Below, in pieces: positions 1 through 8,606 of a DNA stretch of 64,000 nt. Each line of letters opens with the position of its first letter. Positions within the stretch are counted from its first letter, which is position 1. A model generated the notes under the pieces. It saw nothing but the letters and a program-made list of their open reading frames with translations, was not told the DNA's origin and ran no database searches. This DNA is from an uncultured Flavobacteriales bacterium (GTDB lineage: Bacteria; Bacteroidota; Bacteroidia; Flavobacteriales; UBA1820): positions 1 through 64,000 of the forward strand of contig CABSLV010000001.1 in NCBI GenBank assembly GCA_902478645.1, given 5' to 3'. Both the position numbers and the translations under genes were made by a program.

Positions 1-2
1 GG

Positions 3-89
3 TTTCACGGCGTTCCGGCGGTAGCTTGTGCGGGCTACTGCGCGTTCCTTGTGGCGCGGGCGATGATCCGGATGCACAACAAGGATTGA
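3..89 (+). CDS. C-terminal fragment of an unidentified protein (5' end outside window)
   Basis: An open frame enters from the left edge and ends at TGA 87-89, giving a 28-residue tail (ending ARAMIRMHNKD) with a short hydrophobic, Cys-containing stretch. It points toward the bidirectional terminator at 148-186, as expected for a gene converging on the carboxyltransferase. Too short to assign to a family; the reading frame itself is an inference. Confidence 0.35.
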   Translation, partial: FHGVPAVACAGYCAFLVARAMIRMHNKD

Positions 90-147
90 TTTACCCACCC
101 TTCCCTTTCTTTTACCGGCGAGGGAGGATAAAACTTTTTCACAAAAT

Positions 148-186
148 AAAAACGCGCCCCACAGGATTGTGGGGCGCGTCGTTTTT
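148..186. terminator. Bidirectional intrinsic terminator
   Basis: Perfect 11-bp stem (ACGCGCCCCAC / GTGGGGCGCGT, 152-162 with 169-179) with a 6-nt loop. T-rich tracts follow on both strands (182-186 on plus; the A-run 148-152 on minus). It sits between two convergent genes. Confidence 0.9.
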
Positions 187-231
187 ACCTCCCTCCCGGA
201 GAGCCTCCTCCGGGGGTATCGGGGTGAAAGA

Positions 232-2100
232 TCACTTTTCGATCTCCATGATCTTGTCGTCCTGCTGCAGGCTTTGGCCGGCTTCGACAAAGATGCGTTT
301 TACACGGCCGCTTACCGGGCTTTCGATGCTGTTTTCCATCTTCATGGCTTCCAGCACCATCACCTGCTGACCGCTGGTTACGGTGTCGCCCACCTTGACG
401 TCGATGCTCAACACGCGACCGGGCATCGGGCACTCAACCACCTCACCGGTGATCTTCTCCTCGACTTTCTTCTCCTCGACCTTCTTTTCCTCGGCTTTCA
501 CCTCGGGTGCAGCCTCTTTCGGACGGGCTTCCCATTCGGCCTTGCGCACTTTGGTCAGGAAGTCCTTGGCTACCAGCGGGAAGAGTTCGAGCAGGAGCAC
601 TTCTTTTTCATTGGCAGCCAAGTGAACTCCGCCGAATTCCTCCAGCGTAGGATTGGGCTGCATCTGATATTTGGACGTGTCGTAGGGTTTTTCCTCGGGC
701 GAACCGGTGATCTTGCGACGGAACTCGGGATCTACCGGCACAGGGGTCTTTCCGTACTCGCCTTTTACCAGCGCGACGAACTGGTTGGAAGTGTGCGTAT
801 ATTTCGGTTTTCCGGCACGCACATCCAAAGCGCAGTTCACGGCCTGAGCGCCGACGATCTGGCTGGTAGGAGTTACCAACGGGGGCAGACCGGCTGCCAG
901 ACGCACCTCGGGAATGAGTTTCATGGCATCTTCGAGGATGTCTTCGCTCTTGAGCGCTTTGAGCTGAGCCACCATATTGGTGTACATACCGCCGGGGATT
1001 TCGGCCTCCTTGACCAGCAGGTTGGGAGCTGCAAAACCGAAATAAGCCTCGATCTTCTGGCAAACTTCGTTGAGTTTCTCAAAGTCTTTGGCATTTACGG
1101 CCGCTACCGCCTGGTCGATCATGGCATCGACTTCGGCCGGAACGTCGTTCACCGAGAACGGTTTGGGGAACTTCTTGACGGCATCGTAAGCCTCGAGTTC
1201 CTTGCGGATCTCGTAGAGGCCTTCGTTGATCTTGGCTACGGCTTCCATGTTGATGTCCATCTCTACGCCCATCTTCTTGGCGAAGACGTAGATCAACTCC
1301 ACGGCCGGAGCGGCAGGACCGCCGGCAAAGTTCCAGATGTTGGTGTCCACGATATCTACACCGGCTGCGATGGCTGCCACTACCGACGACAGACCGTAAC
1401 CCGGAGTGGAGTGCGTGTGGAAGTCCACCGGTATCGACAGGTTCTCCTTGAACAGTTTCACCAGTTCGTAAGCCCGGTGCGGAGGGATCAGACCACTCAT
1501 GTCCTTGATGGTGATCATGTTGGCTCCCAGAGCTTCCATCTGTTTGGCCTTGCCCAGGAAATATTCGTTGGTGAAGACCTTTTTCGGCGGCTTCGGACCT
1601 CCGAAGAGTGCTTTGATCTTCTGGCCGAAGGTCTGCGGGGGATACTGCGGGTCGATGGTGTAGCAAACGGCGCAATCGGCGATACCGCCGTACTTGCGAA
1701 CGTATTTCACCGTCGATTTTACGTTGTCCACGTCATTGAGCGCGTCGAAGATACGCATGATGCCCAAGCCGGATTCGATGGCGTTGCGGCAGAAACCTTC
1801 GATGATCTCGTCGGTGTACGGAGCATAACCGAACAGGTTGCGTCCGCGCGAAAGAGCGGTGAGTTTGGACACATTGCCGATTTCTTTCTTGATGGATTCC
1901 AGACGAGTCCAGGGGTTTTCGCTCAAATAACGCATCACCGAGTCGGGAACGGCACCGCCCCAAACCTCCATGGCGTAAAATTTGGCATCTTTGTAGTAGC
2001 CGATGACCCGATTGATCTGTTGCTGGCTCATTCGCGTAGCGAAAGCAGACTGCTGGCCGTCGCGCAGCGTCAGATCGCGGATAAGGAGTTTTCTTGCCAT
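232..2100 (-). CDS. Biotin-dependent carboxyltransferase alpha subunit (oxaloacetate decarboxylase alpha / pyruvate carboxylase subunit B-like)
   Basis: The 622-aa protein combines a TIM-barrel carboxyltransferase domain with a C-terminal biotinyl domain. Family landmarks are visible: metal-binding Asp14 in DLTLRDGQQ, the active-site lysine in ITIKDMSG (K199), the HxH metal pair at H228/H230, and the biotin attachment motif EAMKMEN with Lys587. An acidic/Lys-rich linker (EVKAEEKKVEEKKVEEK) separates the parts. In this family carboxyl groups move between biotin and pyruvate/oxaloacetate. No beta/gamma membrane subunits or biotin carboxylase lie nearby, so whether it acts in a Na+-pump decarboxylase, a methylmalonyl-CoA carboxytransferase or a two-subunit pyruvate carboxylase cannot be decided here. 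A promoter lies at 2171-2208. Confidence 0.93.
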   Translation of the reverse strand: MARKLLIRDLTLRDGQQSAFATRMSQQQINRVIGYYKDAKFYAMEVWGGAVPDSVMRYLSENPWTRLESIKKEIGNVSKLTALSRGRNLFGYAPYTDEIIEGFCRNAIESGLGIMRIFDALNDVDNVKSTVKYVRKYGGIADCAVCYTIDPQYPPQTFGQKIKALFGGPKPPKKVFTNEYFLGKAKQMEALGANMITIKDMSGLIPPHRAYELVKLFKENLSIPVDFHTHSTPGYGLSSVVAAIAAGVDIVDTNIWNFAGGPAAPAVELIYVFAKKMGVEMDINMEAVAKINEGLYEIRKELEAYDAVKKFPKPFSVNDVPAEVDAMIDQAVAAVNAKDFEKLNEVCQKIEAYFGFAAPNLLVKEAEIPGGMYTNMVAQLKALKSEDILEDAMKLIPEVRLAAGLPPLVTPTSQIVGAQAVNCALDVRAGKPKYTHTSNQFVALVKGEYGKTPVPVDPEFRRKITGSPEEKPYDTSKYQMQPNPTLEEFGGVHLAANEKEVLLLELFPLVAKDFLTKVRKAEWEARPKEAAPEVKAEEKKVEEKKVEEKITGEVVECPMPGRVLSIDVKVGDTVTSGQQVMVLEAMKMENSIESPVSGRVKRIFVEAGQSLQQDDKIMEIEK

Positions 2101-2170
2101 AATAGTTTTATTTTAAGCGTTTTAAGGTTTTCTTTTTCCGGCAACGGACATAAAAACAATCCGCCGCCCT

Positions 2171-2208
2171 GCAAATATATCAATAAACCGGGTTAGCTTC
2201 CACCAAAA
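2171..2208 (-). promoter_or_regulatory. Probable promoter of the carboxyltransferase gene
   Basis: On the minus strand a TATATTTG box (2172-2179) matches the Bacteroidota -7 element TAnnTTTG. A TTTTG at 2204-2208 could be the -33 element, although the 24-nt spacing is longer than the usual 19-21. Confidence 0.55.
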
Positions 2209-2320
2209 CAGGACATTATTTTTTCTTCCGAGGGAAAAATATCGTACCCTCATCCAAAGAAACGGCACGATGAGAAAAAACATTCCCTTGCCCGGAAATG
2301 CCGCCATGTCGTCAAAAAAC

Positions 2321-2351
2321 GTTGTACAGCTCGAAAAGATTGTTATATTTG
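2321..2351 (+). promoter_or_regulatory. Promoter of the POT transporter
   Basis: GTTG (2321-2324, one mismatch to TTTG), 19-nt spacer, then TATATTTG (2344-2351). It lies between the upstream in-frame ATG at 2270 and the ATG at 2387, so the later start is preferred for the transporter. Confidence 0.7.
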
Positions 2352-2386
2352 CAACCAATCTATCAACACTAACAACTACACCACTT

Positions 2387-3892
2387 ATGAGAGGACAACC
2401 CAAAGGCCTTATCGCCGCCGCGTTGGCGAACATGGGCGAACGTTTCGGATTTTACACCATGATGGCGATCCTGACCCTTTTCCTGATGTCGAAATTCGGC
2501 ATCGACGGGGAAAGCGCCGGAAAAATCTATTCTTTCTTCTATACATCGATCTATATTTTGGCCGTGGTGGGAGGTCTGATCGCCGACCGTACCCGCAACT
2601 ACAAAGGCACCATCACCGCCGGTATCCTGATCATGACCTTGGGATACGTCATTCTGACCATACCCGCCATTACCTCGAAAGCCATCATCGTCGGTGCCCT
2701 GATGGTCATCGCATTCGGTAACGGGTTGTTCAAGGGCAACCTGCAGGCACTCGTAGGCCAGCTCTACGACAACGAGAAATACGGAAAACTGCGCGACACC
2801 GGCTTCCAGATCTTCTACATGTTCATCAACATCGGCGGCATGTTCGCCCCGTTGGCAGCCGTGGGGGTACGCAACTGGTGGCTGCGCACACAAGGTTTTG
2901 CTTACAACTCCGACCTGTCCGCCCTGTGCCACCAGTTCAACAACGGAACGATGGCCCCCGAAGTGGTAGAAGGTCGTTTTTCCGAACTGGCCGCCCAGGT
3001 AAGCCTCAACGGTGCTCCCACCGACATGGCCGCCTTTGCCCAGAACTACCTCGAAGCATTCAACACCGGATTCCACTATGCATTCGGCGTGGCCATCCTC
3101 GCCATGCTCATCTCCCTGGTGATCTTCGTAACCAACCGCCGCAACCTGCCCGACCCGGCTGCCAAAGCCGTATCGAAGGAGGGCAAACCGTCCAAAGCCG
3201 AAATCCAACAGTCGGCCAAGGAGATCAAACAGCGTCTTTACGCCCTGTTTGCCGTATTCGCCATCGTGATCTTCTTCTGGTTCTCATTCCACCAGAACGG
3301 ACTGACCCTGACGCTCTTCGCACAGGACTACACCCGGCTGACCCTCTTCGGATTCCCCATTTCGGCCGAACTGTTCCAGTCGATGAACCCCTTCTGCGTG
3401 GTCTTCCTCACCCCGATCGTCATCTGGATATTCAGTGTACTGCGCAAAAAAGACCGCGAACCTTCCACGCCCAAGAAGATCGCCATCGGCATGGGCATCG
3501 CCGCCCTGGCCTACGTGATCATGGCCATCGGTTCGATCGGTCTGCCGACCTTCTCCGAAGTACAGGCACAGGGAGGTCTCTCCCCTGCCGAACGCGTAAC
3601 GCCCTGGCTGCTGCTGATCACCTACCTCATCCTGACGGTAGCCGAACTGTTCATCTCGCCGCTGGGTCTTTCGTTCGTCTCGAAAGTGGCGCCGGCCAAA
3701 CTCCAAGGCCTCATGCAGGGCTTCTGGCTGGGGGCTACCGCCGTGGGCAATGCACTGCTCTTCCTCGGACCGATCCTCTACACGCACATCTCCATCTCCG
3801 CAACTTGGACCGTCTTCGTGGTGGTTTGCTTCATCTCGATGAGTGCCATGCTGGCGATGGTCAAATGGCTCGAAAGAGTTACCGAACAATAA
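2387..3892 (+). CDS. POT/PTR-family proton-dependent oligopeptide transporter (MFS)
   Basis: Polytopic inner-membrane protein of 501 aa from ATG 2387. An earlier in-frame ATG at 2270 would place the predicted promoter inside the gene. TM1 carries the POT signature region as ANMGERFGFYTMM: the second Glu and the Arg of the family ExxER(F) proton-coupling motif are kept, but the first Glu is Asn. The length, the repeated MFS-type hydrophobic segments and the large loop in the middle (about residues 160-220, typical of Bacteroidota members) fit POT transporters of di- and tripeptides. Substrate not predictable. The gene stands alone between a promoter and a strong terminator. Confidence 0.88.
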   Translation: MRGQPKGLIAAALANMGERFGFYTMMAILTLFLMSKFGIDGESAGKIYSFFYTSIYILAVVGGLIADRTRNYKGTITAGILIMTLGYVILTIPAITSKAIIVGALMVIAFGNGLFKGNLQALVGQLYDNEKYGKLRDTGFQIFYMFINIGGMFAPLAAVGVRNWWLRTQGFAYNSDLSALCHQFNNGTMAPEVVEGRFSELAAQVSLNGAPTDMAAFAQNYLEAFNTGFHYAFGVAILAMLISLVIFVTNRRNLPDPAAKAVSKEGKPSKAEIQQSAKEIKQRLYALFAVFAIVIFFWFSFHQNGLTLTLFAQDYTRLTLFGFPISAELFQSMNPFCVVFLTPIVIWIFSVLRKKDREPSTPKKIAIGMGIAALAYVIMAIGSIGLPTFSEVQAQGGLSPAERVTPWLLLITYLILTVAELFISPLGLSFVSKVAPAKLQGLMQGFWLGATAVGNALLFLGPILYTHISISATWTVFVVVCFISMSAMLAMVKWLERVTEQ

Positions 3893-3911
3893 CCCGTCCG
3901 CAAGGACGTAA

Positions 3912-3956
3912 AAAACGGGGAAGGGGCTGCGCCGAGCGCAGCCCCTTCCCCGTTTT
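3912..3956 (+). terminator. Strong intrinsic terminator after the POT gene
   Basis: Perfect 21-bp stem (3912-3932 with 3936-3956) and a 3-nt loop. The AAAA/TTTT ends make it usable in both directions, so it also suits the opposing gene that ends at 4034. Confidence 0.9.
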
Positions 3957-4033
3957 AACCAGCCTCTGAACTATCTCCTCCGAGGGATTTATTTTTCTAA
4001 AGCGGTTAGAAAATCCCCTGAAAAAAGTTCCGA

Positions 4034-5180
4034 TTATTTGTAGTCGAAATCGAAAAGTATCGGATTGACCTCCTCCGGATCGGCACACCGGGCGACCAAA
4101 GCCGCCGCCTGCCGATAAGTTTGCGTCCCTTGGCTGTCGGAATGCCTGCCCAGGTCTTCGGCCAATCGAGCCATCGAAGTCCATGCCACAAAACCTTCGT
4201 CCGAACGGTTGGCATAGGAAAGGAACAGGCAGGGCTGTTGGTCGTTGAACGTAATGTCGTCCACTATCTGAGCTTTCCCGTCCGTCATATCGTACACCGC
4301 AGTAGTCTTCTCGGAGAGATCATGCACGTACCACAAGGCCTGCCGGTCCACCAGCGCCAAAAAGGCCAGGTGCCGCGACGAACCGGTCAGCCTCCATATT
4401 TTGAGCGCCGAATTGGGCTGCAGCAAATAGGGATACCCGTGTTCCTTCACGGCACTCTCTTCCTCCGATGCACCGAGAGCCCGGCTATCGTCCACCAAGT
4501 GCCCGGGCTGAACTTCTTTTTCCCCAAAGCACCACACATCGTTCGTACACACGCCATCCTGAAAAAGGACCTCCGCACCCGCCTGAACGAAAGCAAATCC
4601 CTTTCGGAAATGATGCCGTTGCCCTCTTTCGACAAAATACCGGCCGTCCTCCCCGTTGCGCTCCAGCAGACAAACCACCCCTTGCGGGGAGTCCGAGGCC
4701 AACAGGATCCGCCCCCCGCTCAACAAGCGCACATACGTCCCATTGTCCGCCATATGCACCGTCTTTTCATATTCTCCTTCCAAGGAGTAGAAATGCAGCC
4801 GCTGGTAGTCCAAAATGACCACTTGCCGGTCATCGACATCGAAGTCCAAAAGCCGGCCGTATTCTCCCGGTCCTGCGCCGCGTCCGGCGATCCGCCCGAG
4901 GAAACGTCCCTGCGCATCGAACACCGAAAGCTGGTCGCTTCGGTCGCTTATGTAGTACCTTCCGTCGTTTTTGACCACCTTTACCACCGCCCCTACCAAC
5001 GACGAATCGCCGGTCCGAAGCGGGATCAGGCAGTAGCGGGACAGGATGGACGACAACCGTACCTTCCCTTCGACCGGGACGGGATCAGGGAAAATCGCCC
5101 CCCTCCCCGCGGGACTCACCTCCCCCTGCGCAAGCGGCCAATACCGGCAGCAAGCACCCCCACAAAAACGCCCTTTTCAT
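4034..5180 (-). pseudogene. 6-bladed beta-propeller lipoprotein with an apparent frameshift
   Basis: The uninterrupted body (about 361 codons, 4034-5119) begins only at a GTG and lacks a signal peptide. It has propeller features such as FDAQGRFLGRIAGRGAGPGE, typical of Bacteroidota 6-bladed beta-propeller (NHL-like) lipoproteins. Immediately upstream, in another frame, an ATG at 5180 encodes a lipoprotein signal peptide with lipobox LAAC (MKRAFLWGCLLPVLAACAGG). The two frames differ by one base and meet at a G-rich run (G4-A-G6 on the minus strand, plus 5098-5108). Removing one G fuses them into ...ESRGEGAIFPDP.... The gene is therefore broken, phase-variable, or affected by a homopolymer sequencing error. 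Function unknown. Confidence 0.7.
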
Positions 5181-5293
5181 ACCCGACACATTTTGTTAAA
5201 AACCTGTTTTTCAGAAAAACCCACTGCCTGCCTTTCGGACTTTTATCCCCGCGTTCCGAGGCAGCACCTCCGAAAAGACAACTCTCCGCCCCC

Positions 5294-6169
5294 TCAGAAC
5301 GAAAGCTCGTGCTTATTGACGTAGATCACCTCGAAACATCCCCGGTCGGCCATCGTAATGTAGGCCGCGATGTCCTTTTCCAGTTCGATCAGCGTCAGGT
5401 TGGAGCACTTCTTTCCCGTCAACGGCACTTCGACCACCTGCCGACCCTGGGGAGAAAACACCACGACCGTTCCCTTTTCATGCCGCGTAAGCCACAAGCG
5501 GCCATTGCTGTCGCAGCGCATCCCGTCCATCCCGAAATCGTCGAAATGATGGAACAAGCGCTTGTTTTCCAAGGTCCCGTCGGCCTTTATGTCGTACACC
5601 CACACGTTTCCCTGCGCCGATTCGTTGACGTACAACCGTCGCCCGTCCGGAGAGACCTCGATCCCGTTGGTGGTGCCCATCTCCCCCTCCAACAGCGAAA
5701 CGCTGCCGTCCGGGCGGATCATCCAGAGTTGCCCCCGGGAGTTTTTCCAATCCGGGTCGGACGCGTACAGGATACCCGTAGCGGGCGAAATAGCCAGGTC
5801 GTTGGGCTGATTCATCGTCTCCTGGTGAGCGAATACCTCGGGGGTACGTTCGCCTTTTTTTATCCGCAGGATGTTGTGCCCCGTGTAGTCCGCAATGTAC
5901 ATGTGGCCCGAAGCATCGAATACGATCCCGTTGCCCACCGAACCTTCCGACAGACGGGCGAACAGTTCGGCCTGCCCGTCGCGAAGGATCCCGATGGTTC
6001 CCTGCTCCTTGTAGTTGCACGCATAGATGTTTCCCTGGGCATCGTGCGCCGCGCCTTCGATCCCGGTGGTAAAGGTCCACTCGGGCAGCAAATCTTCGCT
6101 CTGGCTTTCCTGTGCCGAAAGCGGCGCAACGGCCAGTGCGCACGCCATCAAAAATACATACCGTTTCAT
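5294..6169 (-). CDS. Secreted SMP-30/gluconolactonase-like beta-propeller protein
   Basis: The 291-aa protein starts at MKRYVFLMACALAVAPLSAQ, a Sec signal peptide; a start 10 codons upstream would spoil it. The SMP-30/lactonase metal-site motifs appear in order: Glu in GIEGAAHD, Asn in NQPNDLAIS, Asp in FGMDGMRCDSNGRLWLT. The fold is a six-bladed propeller that often binds Ca2+ or Zn2+ and hydrolyses sugar lactones, but many relatives have other esterase roles, so the substrate is open. It lies between two other exported-protein genes on the same strand, suggesting a periplasmic or surface hydrolase group. Confidence 0.8.
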   Translation of the reverse strand: MKRYVFLMACALAVAPLSAQESQSEDLLPEWTFTTGIEGAAHDAQGNIYACNYKEQGTIGILRDGQAELFARLSEGSVGNGIVFDASGHMYIADYTGHNILRIKKGERTPEVFAHQETMNQPNDLAISPATGILYASDPDWKNSRGQLWMIRPDGSVSLLEGEMGTTNGIEVSPDGRRLYVNESAQGNVWVYDIKADGTLENKRLFHHFDDFGMDGMRCDSNGRLWLTRHEKGTVVVFSPQGRQVVEVPLTGKKCSNLTLIELEKDIAAYITMADRGCFEVIYVNKHELSF

Positions 6170-6250
6170 CTTTTTATCTTTCTTGGTTTTACGTTGCAAT
6201 GTTACGCCCCTTCGCCTGCCACCGCACCCGGAAGGGAACGAAAAAGAGCC

Positions 6251-7216
6251 TCACGGCCGCGCCACCGTGCGGACAAAAGCCGCCACCAGGGGCACAAACT
6301 CGGGATGCAGGGGCAAGGTCGGGTCCATGTACGTCTTGATGAACTGCGCCTGACGGTCGAGCGTATCGGTCTGCTTGAGCACATGGTTCATCCCCCGGAT
6401 CACCGCCCGCCGCGCCGAAGGGCGAGCCGCACACAGGCTGTCGGCATCGGCCAGGGACACCTGCAAGTCCTTGTCTCCCTGCACCACCAGCACCGGACAG
6501 GCCACCCGGGCGATGAGCTGCGCCGGGTCGTACCCGAACCACGAGATCAGATACGGCTGCACCGAGGGGCGAAACAGACTGGACCACTGCGGCGGGATCT
6601 CCCGGCCGAGCCGATGCCCCGCCTGCAACGAATCGATCATCGGGGCGGCCGCCGCCAACAGCAGGGGCGACTGATGCCCCAACTGCTCCTTGAGCAGCCG
6701 GTCGGCACGCCGACCGGCACCGGCCACCGAGACCAACCCGTCCACCTGCGGATTGTCCTGCGCCGCAGCCAAAGCCACCAGCGAACCTTCCGAATGACCC
6801 AGGACTACCACCGAGGAAAAACGCGGGTCGTCCGCATACCGGGCCACCCAGCCCTTGAGGTCGTCCACGTAGTCCTCGAAGCGCAACTGCTCTTCCTGCA
6901 ATCCGGCCACCTTGCTCGCGCCGATGCCCCGCTTGTCGTACCGCAGGGTCGCTATGCCCTGCCCGGCCAAGCCTTCAGCCGTCATGCGCAGGCCGTTGTT
7001 TTCCATCTGCGGGTTGTTCCCGTCGCGGTCGGTCGGCCCGCTGCCCGCCACCAGGATCACCATCGGCACCGCCCGCGAAGCGGTCCCCTCCGGCAGGAGC
7101 AGGGTTCCCCGGATGCGGATGCTGTCATTGACCACCAGTTCCACGTTTTCCTCAACGCCCGCTGCCCGGCAACCCAGCGCCATGGCGAGAGCCATCGCGA
7201 ACAAGATCTTTCTCAT
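6251..7216 (-). CDS. Secreted alpha/beta hydrolase (serine esterase/peptidase-like)
   Basis: The 321-aa protein has an N-terminal signal sequence (MRKILFAMALAMALGCRA; the Cys at 16 does not make a good lipobox). The alpha/beta-hydrolase core includes an oxyanion-type HG-like segment VAGSGPTDRDG, the nucleophile elbow GHSEGS (Ser142), an acid in VVQGDKDLQV and the catalytic His in GMNHVLK. This is the pattern of S9-like esterases and DUF3887/abhydrolase_5 proteins of Bacteroidota. Substrate unknown. A promoter (TACATTTG, 7247-7254) lies just upstream, divergent from the peptidase gene. Confidence 0.8.
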   Translation of the reverse strand: MRKILFAMALAMALGCRAAGVEENVELVVNDSIRIRGTLLLPEGTASRAVPMVILVAGSGPTDRDGNNPQMENNGLRMTAEGLAGQGIATLRYDKRGIGASKVAGLQEEQLRFEDYVDDLKGWVARYADDPRFSSVVVLGHSEGSLVALAAAQDNPQVDGLVSVAGAGRRADRLLKEQLGHQSPLLLAAAAPMIDSLQAGHRLGREIPPQWSSLFRPSVQPYLISWFGYDPAQLIARVACPVLVVQGDKDLQVSLADADSLCAARPSARRAVIRGMNHVLKQTDTLDRQAQFIKTYMDPTLPLHPEFVPLVAAFVRTVARP

Positions 7217-7246
7217 AACTTTCCGTCGTTATCTTTCCCTGCGGAC

Positions 7247-7254
7247 AAATGTAG
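7247..7254 (-). promoter_or_regulatory. -7 box upstream of the alpha/beta hydrolase
   Basis: TACATTTG on the minus strand, 31 nt before the ATG at 7216. No convincing -33 TTTG. Confidence 0.5.
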
Positions 7255-7299
7255 TGCTTTTTCCGGGCGGATGCGCCGCCCGGTTCCGAAGATAATTCG

Positions 7300-7307
7300 T
7301 ACTTTTG
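7300..7307 (+). promoter_or_regulatory. -7 box upstream of the C11 peptidase
   Basis: TACTTTTG on the plus strand, 31 nt before the ATG at 7339, divergent from the box at 7247-7254. No clear -33 element. Confidence 0.5.
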
Positions 7308-7338
7308 ACTCTCAACCTGACCTCTTCGGCATCCATCG

Positions 7339-8475
7339 ATGAAAAGACTCCTCCTGCTCCTGCTGCTCACCCTCTTTCTGGGAGGCTGCGCGAAAAAAGT
7401 GGACGAAGGCCCCGCGAAACGCACCGTGCTGGTGTATGTCGCTGCGGCCAACGACCTGTCCCCTTACGCCCGGACCAATCTCTCGGACATGATCGACGGC
7501 TATGGAAAGACCAACCCGAAGAAAAACCGCCTGATCGTCTATTACGATACGGGCGACGGGGTGCCCCGCCTGCTGCAGGTGGATGCTTCCGGAGCACATC
7601 CCCTCCAGGAATATCCCGGAGCCAATTCCACCGATCCCGACCAACTCCACAAGATTGTCTCCCAGGTTCTGCAGGACTTCCCGGCCAAGAGCTACGGGCT
7701 GATCCTCTGGTCGCACGCCACCGGCTGGATCCCGAAAGGGTTTCCCCTGGCGGTAAAGAACCTATGGTCCCTCACCGCATTTCCCGCCACGCGAACCTTC
7801 GGCAACCAATATTTCGAAGGCCAGCGGTATGAAATCGAAATCTCCGATCTGACCGATGCCCTGCCCACAGGAGCCTTCGACTTTATCCTGATCGACGCCT
7901 GCCTGATGGGAAGCGTCGAAGTAGCCTACGCCCTGCGCGAAAAGACGGACTACCTGATCGCCTACCCCACGGAGGTCATCGCCGACGGGATGCCCTACCG
8001 GGAGATCACCGCCACCCTGTTCTCCGATGCGCCGACGCAGGACTACTGCCGACAGATCGCCCGGAAGTTTTACGAACACTACGATGCCCAAAGCGGCGTG
8101 TACCGTTCGGCCTCGGTCGCCCTGGTCAAAACCGCAGGACTGGAAGCCCTCGCCCGCTCGGTGCGCGAAGTGGTAAAGGACAATCCCGAAGTCGCCTCCC
8201 TGACGCTTGCCTCCATACAACACTACGACCTGTACTCCCGCCCGTTCATGTACGACCTGGACGATTTTATCGGACAGCTCGCCACCCCGCCCCAGTACCA
8301 AGCCTTCCGGCAGGTGCTGGACAACACCGTCCTGTACCAGGCACACACCGATGCGTTTTTCTCGCTGCCGCTGGAGCGTTGCTGCGGTCTGTCGGTCTAT
8401 ATCCCTTCCCAGCAGTACGCCGAGTACCTCCCATACTACCAGGACACCCCCTGGTATAAGGCCTGCTACCTGTAA
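7339..8475 (+). CDS. Clostripain-related (C11) cysteine peptidase, lipoprotein
   Basis: The 378-aa protein begins with a lipoprotein signal peptide (lipobox LGGC, Cys17). The C11/caspase-like dyad is visible as His126 in ILWSHATGW and Cys188 in LIDACLMGSVEVAY, with the VYVAAANDLSPYA strand typical of the family. These peptidases usually cleave after Arg or Lys, are common in gut Bacteroidota, and often mature by self-cleavage. Expected on the periplasmic face of the outer membrane or the cell surface. Monocistronic between a promoter at 7300 and the efflux operon promoter at 8553. Confidence 0.88.
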   Translation: MKRLLLLLLLTLFLGGCAKKVDEGPAKRTVLVYVAAANDLSPYARTNLSDMIDGYGKTNPKKNRLIVYYDTGDGVPRLLQVDASGAHPLQEYPGANSTDPDQLHKIVSQVLQDFPAKSYGLILWSHATGWIPKGFPLAVKNLWSLTAFPATRTFGNQYFEGQRYEIEISDLTDALPTGAFDFILIDACLMGSVEVAYALREKTDYLIAYPTEVIADGMPYREITATLFSDAPTQDYCRQIARKFYEHYDAQSGVYRSASVALVKTAGLEALARSVREVVKDNPEVASLTLASIQHYDLYSRPFMYDLDDFIGQLATPPQYQAFRQVLDNTVLYQAHTDAFFSLPLERCCGLSVYIPSQQYAEYLPYYQDTPWYKACYL

Positions 8476-8552
8476 ACGCCCTTTTTCCCGGGGAAATTTC
8501 GTCGGTAAAAACCCTCTTTCCGTCCTCGGAATCCCCGCCCCGGTCTATTCTT

Positions 8553-8585
8553 TTTGCAGGCCGGGAGGACGATTTTCTATGTTTG
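8553..8585 (+). promoter_or_regulatory. Promoter of the TolC-MacAB efflux operon
   Basis: TTTG (8553-8556), 21-nt spacer, TATGTTTG (8578-8585), 21 nt before the tolC ATG at 8607. Good match to the Bacteroidota sigma-70 consensus. Confidence 0.75.
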
Positions 8586-8606
8586 CCGCGTAAAAAACGG
8601 TAAAAA

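Noticed and set aside
169..2196. 675-codon plus-strand ORF opposite the carboxyltransferase
   Set aside because: Antisense to a well-supported gene; amino-acid content is His/Arg-rich shadow sequence without a domain. The same reasoning removes 4121-7342, 26825-28669, 28699-30555, 30714-32039, 33165-34058, 35333-36472, 37487-38890, 53198-54550 and others: high GC at third positions opens the opposite frame.
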